Assembly (NCBI RefSeq): GCF_015594925.2
Contig: NZ_CP087591.1
Span: forward strand, 868,001 to 932,000
Reading direction: 5' to 3'
Length of the DNA stretch: 64,000 nt
Source: Vibrio sp. VB16
GTDB lineage: Bacteria; Pseudomonadota; Gammaproteobacteria; Enterobacterales; Vibrionaceae
The stretch's first letter is position 1, and every line of letters begins with the position of its first letter. The position numbers were made by a program, and so were the translations under genes. The notes beneath the pieces were generated by a model. That model searched no databases, was not told where the DNA came from, and saw only the letters and a program-made list of their open reading frames with translations. This document shows, piece after piece, positions 18,879 through 27,190 of the stretch.

Positions 18879-19364
18879 TTACGGGTCAACACCATGAATA
18901 GATGGGTATACATCTATCTCAATAATATCTTCGTAAAGCCCCGCAAAGTGCAGACTTTCTTCTAGTGTCACTCTCATCACTCCTTCCGTTGTAAATGGAA
19001 TGACACTGGAACTTTCAATTAACTTTGGTGACGATAGGTCTTTACTTTGCAAGGTTCTGTTAATGCCTATCGAAGCCACGTCAATATTTAACTGGTACTG
19101 CACAACCACAGGGGTTTTACTCTGTTGCAAGCTCAAGCCGCCGTTTTGTGAATATAGCGACATACCCATGGGCTGATTGCACTGAATTTCAAATAAAACG
19201 CTTTTCTGAACGTCATTTGAGAAGTCCAATTTGTCACCGCGATTAAAGTTGATCTCGCAATGACTTTTTATGTGTCCGAACACGCTAAGAGAGAGGTCTC
19301 CATCTGATTCTGCGAAACCCATAACAGGCAACATCATCAAGAACGAAAGATAAGTTGTTTTCAT
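18879..19364 (-). CDS. Probable minor pilin, first gene of pilus operon
   Basis: Secreted protein of 161 residues with signal peptide MKTTYLSFLMMLPVMGFA. I chose 19364 because the mature N-terminus then follows a normal signal; an upstream ATG at 19391 has no ribosome site. Two cysteines (HCEINF and IQCNQP) and a terminal beta-strand motif LYEDIIEIDVYP give the same architecture as the next gene's pilin, so both are likely pilus subunits. It is the promoter-proximal gene of the six-gene operon and lies divergent from the LuxR-type regulator. Confidence 0.65.
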   Translation of the reverse strand: MKTTYLSFLMMLPVMGFAESDGDLSLSVFGHIKSHCEINFNRGDKLDFSNDVQKSVLFEIQCNQPMGMSLYSQNGGLSLQQSKTPVVVQYQLNIDVASIGINRTLQSKDLSSPKLIESSSVIPFTTEGVMRVTLEESLHFAGLYEDIIEIDVYPSIHGVDP

Positions 19365-19677
19365 AACCTTCTCTATCCTAAGTTGCTTCATTGTTTGAAA
19401 GTAAGTGTAGTGGCGAACAGAAAGCCGAAGGTATTAAGTTAGTTTGATGAAAATTTGAAAGTAGTAGTAAGGTATGAAGGATTTATGAAATTAAAGTTGT
19501 AGGCTGATAAAAATGTTATTTAATTTCATGATCTTATATCTAAATAAAAATATTGTATTTCAAGTATCATTTTAGAAACAGATGAGAGTACTAATGCATG
19601 CTATATTTTCCCTGAAGGATTCATAATTATTAGTACGCGAAAAAGAAAAACTTATGTTGCTGGTTTAAAGGTATAAT
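19365..19677. other. Divergent promoter region, pilus operon / regulator
   Basis: This AT-rich stretch of 313 bases separates the divergent pilus operon and regulator gene and must hold both promoters. The clearest element is the inverted repeat at 19485-19529. A TATAAT-like hexamer (GTATAATATG) lies immediately before the regulator ATG; it is too close to the start to be its promoter unless the message is leaderless. Confidence 0.6.
19485..19529. promoter_or_regulatory. 11-bp inverted repeat, candidate operator
   Basis: ATGAAATTAAA at 19485-19495 is repeated perfectly in inverse as TTTAATTTCAT at 19519-19529, with a 23-base spacer, so half-site centres are 34 bp apart. It sits in the middle of the divergent promoter region. 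A dimeric regulator such as the VpsT-like protein encoded alongside is a candidate ligand; this is inference. Confidence 0.5.
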
Positions 19678-20355
19678 ATGAATAAAACAAACGCATATAC
19701 TCTTCATCCAAAAAAAAACATATTATTTTTTGGTCGAAGGAATATTCAGTCAAGTTTAATCAAGAAAGAATTAGAAAGCGCTACCAATATTCAAGTTACA
19801 CAGTTTTCACATAACTCAGTTGTAAATTCGTTTACCTCTAATAAAATAGATGTTGTATTAATCGGTTATCATTCAATCAGTGATAGTGCTTATAGTGAGT
19901 TTATGTCATCAGGCACTCCGGGACTCAGTGTGGTCATATACGACGTACCTACAGATCTGAAAAATGAAACAGAGTTGATGTCTTGGAACAGTCTAAGAGG
20001 TATTCTGTATGAAGATGCCCCGATAGAGCATTTGGTGCGTTGTGTTGTTGACGTAATAGATGGGGAACTTTGGTTACCTCGTCAACTAATGTCCAAGATG
20101 CTGCTTCAGTTCAAAATGTTGTCTATTTCCTCTCCCACTTATGCTGACGATTTAACAAAACGAGAAAAAGAAATTTTAGCTATGTTGGTGCGAGGACAAA
20201 CTAACCTGCAAATTGCCGATCAGCTTTATGTGGCAGAATGCACAGTTAAAACACATATATATAAAATTTATAAAAAACTTAATATTAAATGCCGCAAAGA
20301 AGCGATTACATTAGTTAATCGTTGTAATAGCCTTTATTCATCTAATATTCAATAA
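19678..20355 (+). CDS. VpsT/CsgD-type LuxR family regulator
   Basis: Transcription factor of 225 residues with an atypical receiver domain (about 12-130) lacking the normal phosphorylation acidic cluster, and a C-terminal LuxR helix-turn-helix (LTKREKEILAMLVRG, then ADQLYVAECTVKTHIYKIYKKL). This is the VpsT/CsgD arrangement. VpsT binds cyclic di-GMP through a W[F/L/M][T/S]R motif; the equivalent here is Trp132-Leu-Pro-Arg135 in GELWLPRQ, with Pro in the third position. Divergent to the pilus operon, it is the natural candidate for controlling it in biofilm formation. Confidence 0.82.
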   Translation: MNKTNAYTLHPKKNILFFGRRNIQSSLIKKELESATNIQVTQFSHNSVVNSFTSNKIDVVLIGYHSISDSAYSEFMSSGTPGLSVVIYDVPTDLKNETELMSWNSLRGILYEDAPIEHLVRCVVDVIDGELWLPRQLMSKMLLQFKMLSISSPTYADDLTKREKEILAMLVRGQTNLQIADQLYVAECTVKTHIYKIYKKLNIKCRKEAITLVNRCNSLYSSNIQ

Positions 20356-20779
20356 TTAGGATAGCCTTAAATATAAAGTCTCCAACTCGATTTTGGGTCT
20401 CTTCTATTACGTCAGGTTTGCCCACAATAATGTGCAGACCTAATGCTTTAAGATAAAACACGGCTGCGTTATCCATACAATCCAACACGATTCATCGTCA
20501 TATTGATCTCGCTTATTGCGTAGTTTGTCACTTGTTTTTTTTTGATGGGTGAGTATGTGCGCATCTTGTGATTGGATAAAGTTATCAAAAAGTTGTGTTT
20601 TGATAACTTTATGAGATAAACAGAGGAAAATGAGAAAGCGAAGAAGAGGAGATGACCACTTATTTTATGGCCTAACACCCGCTTTATGTTAGTGATTTGT
20701 CGTTAACTAAAAGAATATCTGCATTTAGTATTCTATTACTCTATAAACCTCCGCTATAACAGCGTAGGATCAGGTAACT
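20356..20779. other. Intergenic region before hflX
   Basis: This 424-base stretch has no convincing gene on either strand. It contains an imperfect hairpin at about 20414-20441 (AGGTTTGC with GCAGACCT, one wobble), the 15-bp perfect inverted repeat at 20576-20612 listed separately, and presumably the hflX promoter near 20700-20760. A 9-T run at about 20535-20543 is not preceded by a stem. Confidence 0.5.
20576..20612. repeat. 15-bp perfect inverted repeat
   Basis: ATAAAGTTATCAAAA (20576-20590) and its exact reverse complement (20598-20612) flank a 7-base loop AGTTGTG. The stem is AT-rich and has no flanking T-run. It could be a bidirectional transcript end between the regulator and hflX or a protein-binding palindrome; I cannot decide from one copy. 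Confidence 0.6.
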
Positions 20780-22156
20780 TTGGATAAAATACTAGGCTTG
20801 CACTCTGGTGCGCTAACAGAAAAAATTATGCAACTAACAGAAAATGCATCACTCAATCACGCGTTACTTATTTCTATTTGCACACCGCAGTTTAAAGGTG
20901 ATGAAGCAGCAGAATCACTTGCAGAACTTGGTCGATTAGTGACGACACTAGGGTTTAAAGTGGTTGGAACGCAGTCGCAAATGCAGAGTTCGGGCCAAAA
21001 GCAGAATGTACTCGGTTCAGGCAAACTCGCGGAAATAGCGCACCTCACTGGTAACAAGGGTTTGTTTGAAGAAGAAGATTTTTCTGATGAGACGGATTTT
21101 GCTGAACTTCCTACGGAAGAACTGCCGTTTTCATGTGCGGATGTGGTGGTATTTGATTGCGATTTAAGTCCATCACAACAACGCAATGTGGAAAATCAAT
21201 TAGGTGTCGAGGTGTTTGACCGTACAGGGATCATAATTGAGATCTTTAGCCGCCATGCTCGTACCCGAACAGCACGCTTGCAAGTGGAAATCGCTCGTCT
21301 AAATTACTTAGCACCGAGGCTCAGAGATTCCACCATTGGTAATAAAGAACGCCAAATGGGTAAGGGTGCAGGCGAAACGACGCTAGAGCTAGATCGTCGT
21401 AAAGTTCGTGACCAATTAGCTGAATTAAGGCGTGACTTAGCTAGTGTTCAAGATGAAATGAAAGGCCGACGTACACAACGTTCTGAGATATTTTGTGTTG
21501 CTTTGGTTGGCTATACCAATGCAGGCAAGTCATCAATGATGCGGGCTATTACAGGCAGTGAGGTACTAGTAGAAAACAAACTTTTCGCAACACTTGATAC
21601 CACAGTACGTGCATTGCATCCTGTTACTCAACCTCGAATTCTCGTTTCAGATACCGTCGGTTTTATCAAAAAACTACCTCATGATTTGGTTGCCTCATTT
21701 CATTCCACCTTAGCAGAAGCCCATGATGCTTCGTTATTGTTGTATGTGGTCGACGCCTCAGATGCTACTTTCCGTGCTCAACTTGATGTTGTTCACGAGG
21801 TATTGGAAGAAGTGGGTGTTGAAGGTATTAAAAAATTACTGGTACTGAATAAATCAGATCAACTAAATACTGAGCAACAACAGGCACTGATGGAAGAGTT
21901 TCCTGATGCCATGATGACTTCAACCCGCAATCCTCTTGATATCACTAAACTGCATAAATATATCGTTGGTGCCGCCGAGCATGACATGATTGAAGACGAG
22001 ATTATTGTTCCTTATACCGCTAAAGGTATCATAGGTGAAATTCGTTCTAGCATGAGTGTCACTAAGGAAGAGTATGAGTATAGTCATATTAAGTTCAACG
22101 TACGGTCAAACGCGATTGACTTAGCACGGTTAAAAAAGCGAATGCTTAATCTATGA
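20780..22156 (+). CDS. hflX: HflX-family ribosome-associated GTPase
   Basis: GTPase of 458 residues that in characterised relatives binds and splits stalled ribosomes. It has the N-terminal HflX domain (ending ARLNYLAPRLRD), a glycine-rich/coiled linker (GAGETTLELDRRKVRDQL), and a G domain with G1 GYTNAGKSS, G3 DTVGFI and G4 NKSD. An acidic insertion at about 95-115 makes it longer than E. coli HflX (about 426). The start appears to be TTG at 20780. It is not next to hfq, the usual hflX location, so it may be a second paralogue. Confidence 0.88.
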   Translation: MDKILGLHSGALTEKIMQLTENASLNHALLISICTPQFKGDEAAESLAELGRLVTTLGFKVVGTQSQMQSSGQKQNVLGSGKLAEIAHLTGNKGLFEEEDFSDETDFAELPTEELPFSCADVVVFDCDLSPSQQRNVENQLGVEVFDRTGIIIEIFSRHARTRTARLQVEIARLNYLAPRLRDSTIGNKERQMGKGAGETTLELDRRKVRDQLAELRRDLASVQDEMKGRRTQRSEIFCVALVGYTNAGKSSMMRAITGSEVLVENKLFATLDTTVRALHPVTQPRILVSDTVGFIKKLPHDLVASFHSTLAEAHDASLLLYVVDASDATFRAQLDVVHEVLEEVGVEGIKKLLVLNKSDQLNTEQQQALMEEFPDAMMTSTRNPLDITKLHKYIVGAAEHDMIEDEIIVPYTAKGIIGEIRSSMSVTKEEYEYSHIKFNVRSNAIDLARLKKRMLNL

Positions 22157-22606
22157 TTAAACAGGTGTAAACGGGGCCTCTAGCATAATATAAACCTCTC
22201 ACTTTACGATGGTTATTTTTCCTTAGTGAGAGAGATCTGGCTTATCAATGGCCTCAATAAGTTTCTCGTATTCGAGTTAATACCGTCGATAAAATAACAA
22301 GGTGAATCAATCGATTCGCCTTCTCATCTTCAAATTACAGTTTACTTTACGTCATGATGTCGCTATTCATGTTCAAACCAGCACTATGATTCCCACATGG
22401 AATGTTGACCGTTCTTAAACCAACCTGTCTTTACTTTTTTTGCCCAAATACGTGATATTTCGCCCGTTATTGCCCGCTTTTAGTGCTCATATCAAAATAC
22501 GGGCACTCAAGTGGCCGATAGCAGTCATTTACGGTCATATCGTGACCTGTATCTAATTTTTACCCGCTTCACTTATTTATATTGTTCTCAACAAAGGAGC
22601 GAGAGT
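22157..22606. other. Intergenic region hflX to fucR
   Basis: In these 450 bases I see two hairpins after hflX (22196-22232, CTCTCACT with AGTGAGAG and a 21-base loop; and 22299-22322, listed as terminator) but no supported gene. The right half should hold the promoter of the DeoR regulator. An in-frame extension of that regulator upstream to 22511 has no ribosome site and is not used. Confidence 0.5.
22299..22322 (+). terminator. Candidate terminator downstream of hflX
   Basis: A 10-bp stem (AAGGTGAATC / GATTCGCCTT, one G-U pair) with loop AATC, preceded by an A-rich run and followed by TTCTCATCTTC. The tail is only partly T-rich, so efficiency may be moderate. Confidence 0.5.
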
Positions 22607-23386
22607 ATGCGGAAAAAACAAATTGTTAATTTGGTCAATAATGTAAAGCATATCTCTGTAGAAGAGTTATCTTCTACTTTCTCAGTGTCAGTAGAAACGA
22701 TTAGACGAGATTTAAAGGCACTTGATACAAAAGGGCTATTGGTACGGGTGCATGGTGGAGCGACGAGTAAAGAAACCAGTGACGTTGGCACCTCGTTTGC
22801 GCACAGAGCAAAAAGTAATGTAGAAGACAAACAGCAACTTGTTGAGATGGCAATTAGCTTGATTAAAGAGCAGTCAGTCATCGGTTTGGATGCGAGTTCA
22901 TCAAGCTGGTTGTTAGCGCAATCAATGCCAAACATTAAATGCACTGTAGTGACTAACTCTATAAATATCATTAATGCCCTAGAGAAAAAGAACAACATAA
23001 ACATCATTAGTTTGGGTGGAAATTATTCAGAAAAATATAAATCATTTTATGGAATTATTGCTAGAAACACGTTGAGTAAAATGTCGCTTGATTTATGTTT
23101 TATATCCTGTGTAGGTGTCGATTTAAATAGTGGCGTGTGGGATTCAAATGAATATAATTATGAAATAAAACAATCGCTCATGTCGGTATCAAATAAAACC
23201 ATTCTTATAGCAGATAAATCTAAAATAAATAAAAGAAGTTTATTAAAGGTTTGTGATCTGGATGCCCTAGATTGTTTAATAACCAATGCAACAATAACAA
23301 AAAATGAGAGTGATAATTTAGAAAGTAAGTCGATTATAATTAATCCGGGAAATAATGTCGATACTGAGATTGTTCTAAGTGCCTAA
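22607..23386 (+). CDS. fucR: DeoR-family regulator of the fucose locus
   Basis: Regulator of 259 residues. The N-terminal DeoR helix-turn-helix (about 1-57) reads ISVEELSSTFSVSVETIRRDL followed by LLVRVHGGA, the family signature. The C-terminal sugar-phosphate sensor domain includes IGLDASSSSWLLA and the ILIADKSKINKRS segment typical of DeoRC. I start at 22607 (MRKKQIVNLV) because AAAGGAG lies 9 bases upstream. It sits directly upstream of the fucose transport and catabolic genes on the same strand, like FucR of enterobacteria, which activates in response to fuculose-1-phosphate. Identity as FucR is by context. Confidence 0.78.
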   Translation: MRKKQIVNLVNNVKHISVEELSSTFSVSVETIRRDLKALDTKGLLVRVHGGATSKETSDVGTSFAHRAKSNVEDKQQLVEMAISLIKEQSVIGLDASSSSWLLAQSMPNIKCTVVTNSINIINALEKKNNINIISLGGNYSEKYKSFYGIIARNTLSKMSLDLCFISCVGVDLNSGVWDSNEYNYEIKQSLMSVSNKTILIADKSKINKRSLLKVCDLDALDCLITNATITKNESDNLESKSIIINPGNNVDTEIVLSA

Positions 23387-23611
23387 TAAAAATATATCAA
23401 ATATGTGGTTTAACTAGTTGTCCATCTGATTGTATTAAACGGTCTAATATAATTAGGTGGCGAAAGGAAATTAACATGGATAGTAGAACTTCTTTCTCTA
23501 TATACAAAACAAGTTATTTTGTTTTTAGAGAAAGTTCAAAGGTAAATTTAAATTATGAATCTCACTCTTTGCCCAGTCAAAGAGTAGAGGGGTTACATTT
23601 GCAGGTCAATA
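23387..23611. other. Leader region of fucose transport operon
   Basis: These 225 bases between fucR and the ABC ATPase gene contain a possible 47-codon leader ORF (23476-23619) and two hairpins (23486-23537 and 23564-23585). A promoter is expected in the AT-rich part before 23460. The density of structure suggests a regulated 5' leader. Confidence 0.5.
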
Positions 23612-23619
23612 ATGGGTAA
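23476..23619 (+). CDS. Possible 47-residue leader peptide
   Basis: A small frame with ATG at 23476, preceded by AAAGGAA at good spacing, encodes MDSRTSFSIYKTSYFVFRES and continues to a TAA at 23617-23619. It overlaps the first 8 bases of the ABC ATPase gene, an arrangement compatible with translational coupling. It matches no family I recognise and is rich in Ser, with no run of a single regulatory amino acid. The two hairpins of the leader fall inside it. It could be chance coding. Confidence 0.3.
   Translation: MDSRTSFSIYKTSYFVFRESSKVNLNYESHSLPSQRVEGLHLQVNNG
23486..23585 (+). promoter_or_regulatory. Two leader hairpins before ABC transporter operon
   Basis: The first hairpin pairs CTTTCTCTA (23492-23500) with TAGAGAAAG (23526-23534), with an inner AAAACAA/TTGTTTT pairing and GAACTT available as an alternative outer arm. 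The second pairs ACTCTTTG (23564-23571) with CAAAGAGT (23578-23585) around loop CCCAGT, 26 bases before the ATPase ATG. Ribosome movement through the leader ORF could alter both; this is inference. Confidence 0.45.
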
Positions 23620-25123
23620 CTTTATGGACACTACAATTTTAAAAATGGATAACATTACAAAGCGATTTCCTGGAGTGTTAGCGCTTGATAATGTGAGTTT
23701 TAACTTAAGACGTGGCGAAGTACATGCTCTTTTAGGTGAAAATGGTGCGGGAAAATCGACGCTAATGAAAGTGCTTTCGGGAGTCCATATTCCGAACGAT
23801 GGCCAGATTAGTTTCGAAGGACAGTTAGTTAAACTTACCTCGCCTATTTCGGCTCAGGAAAAGGGCATTGCGATTATTCATCAGGAATTTAACCTTTTTC
23901 CTGAATTGAGTGTGGCAGAAAATATTTTTATCGGTAGAGAGTTTCGTGGCAGCAATCAATGGTTACTTGATGACGTATCCCAAGCTGATGCCGCTCAGGC
24001 GCTTCTAGATAAACTCAATTTAAAAATCAGCCCTCATACACTTGTTGAGAAATTAACTGTTGCTCAACAGCAAATGGTCGAAATTGCGAAAGCACTTTCA
24101 GTCAATGCCAAGATACTTATTATGGACGAACCCACCGCTGCATTAACAGAAAGTGAGATTAAGAGCCTATTTAAGGTTACAAACATGCTCAAGTCTCAAG
24201 GTGTTGGTATTGTCTATATATCCCATCGATTAGAAGAGCTTGTACAAATAGCCGATCGAGCAACGGTAATGCGGGATGGTTGTTTTATCGGAACGGTCGA
24301 TTATGCGGCAACGACCATTGATGAATTGATTGCGATGATGGTAGGACGAAACTTAGGTGATATTTTCCCTAAGCGAGGTAATAAACCCAGCAAAGAGATC
24401 GTGCTAGATGTCAAAAACCTCAATCGTAAGGGGGTTCTTCACGATATCAACTTCAACTTGAGGCGGGGTGAAATACTTGGTTTTTCAGGCCTTATGGGCG
24501 CTGGTCGTACGGAAGTCGCCAGAGCATTATTTGGTGCCGATGCTATCGACAGTGGTGAGATCTCTCTCTTTGGTAAACCCGTTACCATTACCAATGTTCA
24601 CAAAGCGATTGAATTGGGTATCGGCTATTTGACGGAGGACAGGAAAAAAGAAGGTCTAGCATTAGGACTGTCTGTCAACGTCAATACAATGCTCAGTAGC
24701 TATAAACAGTTTTCAAATAAATTTGGCATCATTGATGAACAGGCCTGTTTTAATACAAGCAATAATTTAAAAGAAAAACTTAAAATAAAAACGCCAGATT
24801 TAGATCAATTGGCAGGGAATTTAAGTGGTGGTAACCAACAAAAAATAATCATAGCGAAGTGGATTTGTAAAAATACTGAGATACTTATATTTGATGAACC
24901 TACACGCGGTATTGATGTTGGAGCAAAGTTAGAAATATATGAATTAATAAATAAACTAACTGAACAAGGTAAATCAATAATTGTTATATCGTCTGAGTTG
25001 CCAGAAATATTGGGCATGTGTGACCGAATTCTGGTGATGAGAGGCGGAAGGATTACCGGAGAATTAGAATCAGAACGTGCTACGCAAGAAAATATTATGA
25101 AATATGCGACATTAGAAGGGTAA
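23612..25123 (+). CDS. Sugar ABC transporter ATP-binding protein (RbsA/XylG type)
   Basis: Duplicated ATPase of 503 residues, the RbsA/MglA architecture for CUT2 sugar importers. The first cassette has Walker A GENGAGKST and Walker B KILIMDEPTAAL with signature VAQQQMVEIAKAL. The second has a degenerate Walker A (GLMGAGRTE), signature LSGGNQQKIIIAKW, and Walker B EILIFDEPTRGIDVGAK. The start may be 23612 or the next ATG at 23624. Position upstream of fucI-K-U-A-O indicates L-fucose or a fucose-containing sugar as substrate, replacing the FucP permease of E. coli. Confidence 0.9.
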   Translation: MGNFMDTTILKMDNITKRFPGVLALDNVSFNLRRGEVHALLGENGAGKSTLMKVLSGVHIPNDGQISFEGQLVKLTSPISAQEKGIAIIHQEFNLFPELSVAENIFIGREFRGSNQWLLDDVSQADAAQALLDKLNLKISPHTLVEKLTVAQQQMVEIAKALSVNAKILIMDEPTAALTESEIKSLFKVTNMLKSQGVGIVYISHRLEELVQIADRATVMRDGCFIGTVDYAATTIDELIAMMVGRNLGDIFPKRGNKPSKEIVLDVKNLNRKGVLHDINFNLRRGEILGFSGLMGAGRTEVARALFGADAIDSGEISLFGKPVTITNVHKAIELGIGYLTEDRKKEGLALGLSVNVNTMLSSYKQFSNKFGIIDEQACFNTSNNLKEKLKIKTPDLDQLAGNLSGGNQQKIIIAKWICKNTEILIFDEPTRGIDVGAKLEIYELINKLTEQGKSIIVISSELPEILGMCDRILVMRGGRITGELESERATQENIMKYATLEG

Positions 25124-25127
25124 AATA

Positions 25128-26108
25128 ATGCTTAGTAATACGAAAAAACTCACCGTTAAAAAAGACTTCTTTTTAAATAAAGAATTGCTGATGAAATTGG
25201 CGCCATTAATTAGTTTAGTACTGTTAATGATATTTTTTAGCATAGGAACACCTTATTTTCTTAATTTGTCCAACCTTTTAACAGTGGCATTACAAACTGC
25301 CGTAATAGGTATTATGGCTATTGGTGTCACTTACGTAATTATTACCGCGGGTATCGACTTGTCACTAGGGTCTGTAATGGCCTTCTCTGGTGTTGCTGTT
25401 GGACTTGCCGCCTCTATCGGACTTCCTCTTTGGTTATGTGTATTAGCCGGCGCGTTAGCAGGATTTCTTTGTGGTTGCTTAAGTGGTTTCTTGGTCACTC
25501 GAGCGGCGATTCCTCCTTTTATTGCAACGTTGGGATTGATGATGTCGGTTCGTGGTATCAACTTAGTGTTGACCGATGGCCGAGCGCTGTATTTCCAAGA
25601 CTACCCTACTTTTCGAGTCATCGCACAGGGCCGCTTGTTTGATTTGATCCCTTACCCTGTTATCTATTTTGCCGTAATCGCCCTTATTTCCGCTTACATT
25701 TTGAAGCGTACTGTTATTGGCCGTTATATCTATGCCGTAGGTAGTAGCGAAGATGCAGCGCATTTATCTGGTATTAAAGTGAATCAGGTAAAAATGTTTG
25801 TGTACTCATTTTGTGGCCTATTAACCGGTGTTGCGGGTGTCATTTTAACGTCGCGATTGAATTCAGGACAACCGACAGTGGGTGTCGGATATGAATTAGA
25901 AGCTATTGCCGCAGTGATCATCGGTGGCACCAGCCTTATGGGCGGAATCGGGACTATTGGCGGAACCATTATCGGAGCATTGATTATGGGCATTCTGAAA
26001 AACGGACTTAATTTAATGGGGGTATCGCAGTTTTGGCAAATGGTTGCAATGGGCATTGTGGTTGTTGCGGCTGTATATCTAGACACATTAAGAAAGAAAA
26101 TGAAATAA
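25128..26108 (+). CDS. Sugar ABC transporter permease (RbsC type)
   Basis: Inner-membrane permease of 326 residues with about eight to ten hydrophobic segments and the CUT2 signatures VIITAGIDLSLGSVMAFSG (about 70-88) and AVIIGGTSLMGGIGTIGGT (about 266-284). It starts 4 bases after the ATPase and ends 42 bases before the binding protein, completing an ABC importer. Confidence 0.92.
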   Translation: MLSNTKKLTVKKDFFLNKELLMKLAPLISLVLLMIFFSIGTPYFLNLSNLLTVALQTAVIGIMAIGVTYVIITAGIDLSLGSVMAFSGVAVGLAASIGLPLWLCVLAGALAGFLCGCLSGFLVTRAAIPPFIATLGLMMSVRGINLVLTDGRALYFQDYPTFRVIAQGRLFDLIPYPVIYFAVIALISAYILKRTVIGRYIYAVGSSEDAAHLSGIKVNQVKMFVYSFCGLLTGVAGVILTSRLNSGQPTVGVGYELEAIAAVIIGGTSLMGGIGTIGGTIIGALIMGILKNGLNLMGVSQFWQMVAMGIVVVAAVYLDTLRKKMK

Positions 26109-26150
26109 CAAAAATAACAACTCTTATCCTACGTACACGGAGAAACACCA

Positions 26151-27101
26151 ATGAAATTTATAAAAGTACCACTGATATTAACACTTGCCGCTATTGGGTT
26201 TGGTTCTGCTCAAGCGAAAGATGACATTTATATTCCAGTGGTCAGTAAAGGTTATCAGCACGAGTTTTGGCAAACAGTAAAATTGGGTTCGGATACAGCA
26301 GCAAAAGAACTCGGTATAAGAACCAGCTTTGTTGGGCCAGCAGATGAAACGCAAATCTCCCAACAGATTCAGTTAATGGAAGACATGATGGCTCGTCAAC
26401 CTGACGCTATATTGCTTGCCGCTCTGGATGCAAATGCGCTTGTGCTTCCTGTAGAAGAAGCAACATCGAGAGATATCAAGATCGCAACATTTGATTCTGG
26501 GGTTAATTCAGACATACCGAAAAGCTTTATTGCGACGAATAACGTAAAAGCGGGAGGCGATGCCGCCATGGCGTTAGGCAAAATGCTTGATGGTAAAGGT
26601 AAGGTTGGAATAGTCGCTCACGTGGCTGGTACGCAAAGTGCGATTGAACGTTCTGAAGGCTTTATCAATGCGATGAAGCAGTACTACCCGGAGATCTTAT
26701 TACTTGACGTCCAATATAGTGACGGAGACCCACAAAAATCAATGGATAAAACGATTGATATGTATCGCGCTAATCCTGATTTAGCTGGGGTTTATGCCAC
26801 CAACGAAGGTGCGACTCTAGGAGTAGGTAACGCGATCGATAGCTTGAATCTGTCTGGAAAGGTTTTAGTGATGGGTTTTGACAGTACAGAAGGCATCATC
26901 AGTTTTCTAAAATCGGGCACCATACAAGGCTTCGTTGTTCAGGATGCGTATCAGATTGGCTACCAAGGTTTGAAAACCCTTTATAGCGTACTTGAAGGTA
27001 AAGAAGTACCAGCAGTCATTGATATCCCAGTAAAGGTTATTACTGCTAGCAATATTGACAGCCCAGAAATGCAAACGTTGTTGTTCCCATTTGGAAAATA
27101 A
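26151..27101 (+). CDS. Periplasmic sugar-binding protein (RbsB type)
   Basis: Solute-binding protein of 316 residues with a signal peptide ending FGSAQA and the Peripla_BP_4 fold: VSKGYQHEFWQTVKLG at the ligand-binding N-lobe, QPDAILLAALDANAL, then VYATNEGATLGVGNAID and VMGFDSTEGIISFL in the C-lobe. A GGAGAAA site precedes the ATG. It ends the transport operon and is followed by a strong terminator, as expected of an abundant binding protein. It may also present ligand to the chemoreceptor encoded at 32942. Confidence 0.9.
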   Translation: MKFIKVPLILTLAAIGFGSAQAKDDIYIPVVSKGYQHEFWQTVKLGSDTAAKELGIRTSFVGPADETQISQQIQLMEDMMARQPDAILLAALDANALVLPVEEATSRDIKIATFDSGVNSDIPKSFIATNNVKAGGDAAMALGKMLDGKGKVGIVAHVAGTQSAIERSEGFINAMKQYYPEILLLDVQYSDGDPQKSMDKTIDMYRANPDLAGVYATNEGATLGVGNAIDSLNLSGKVLVMGFDSTEGIISFLKSGTIQGFVVQDAYQIGYQGLKTLYSVLEGKEVPAVIDIPVKVITASNIDSPEMQTLLFPFGK

Positions 27102-27122
27102 GCATGCATTAATTCCACGGTA

Positions 27123-27168
27123 GTAAAAAGGGTGGTATCGGCCTCATCAGATACCCCCCCTTTTTACC
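27123..27168 (+). terminator. Terminator between binding protein and fucI
   Basis: A long stem pairs GTAAAAAGGG and GGTATC (27123-27139) with GATACC, a C-run and TTTTTAC (27150-27167) around a 10-base loop, with one mismatch and one bulged C. On the + strand a GC-rich stem is followed by TTTTT, so it works as an intrinsic terminator. Confidence 0.75.
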
Positions 27169-27190
27169 ACGACAGTAACAGCAATGACTA

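Noticed and set aside
20669..20700. GCCTAACACCCGC followed by a GTTAG-like end, resembling a Vibrio integron attC core
   Set aside because: The two halves are only about 15 bases apart, the right core does not fit GTTRRRY, and no gene cassette or integrase is nearby.
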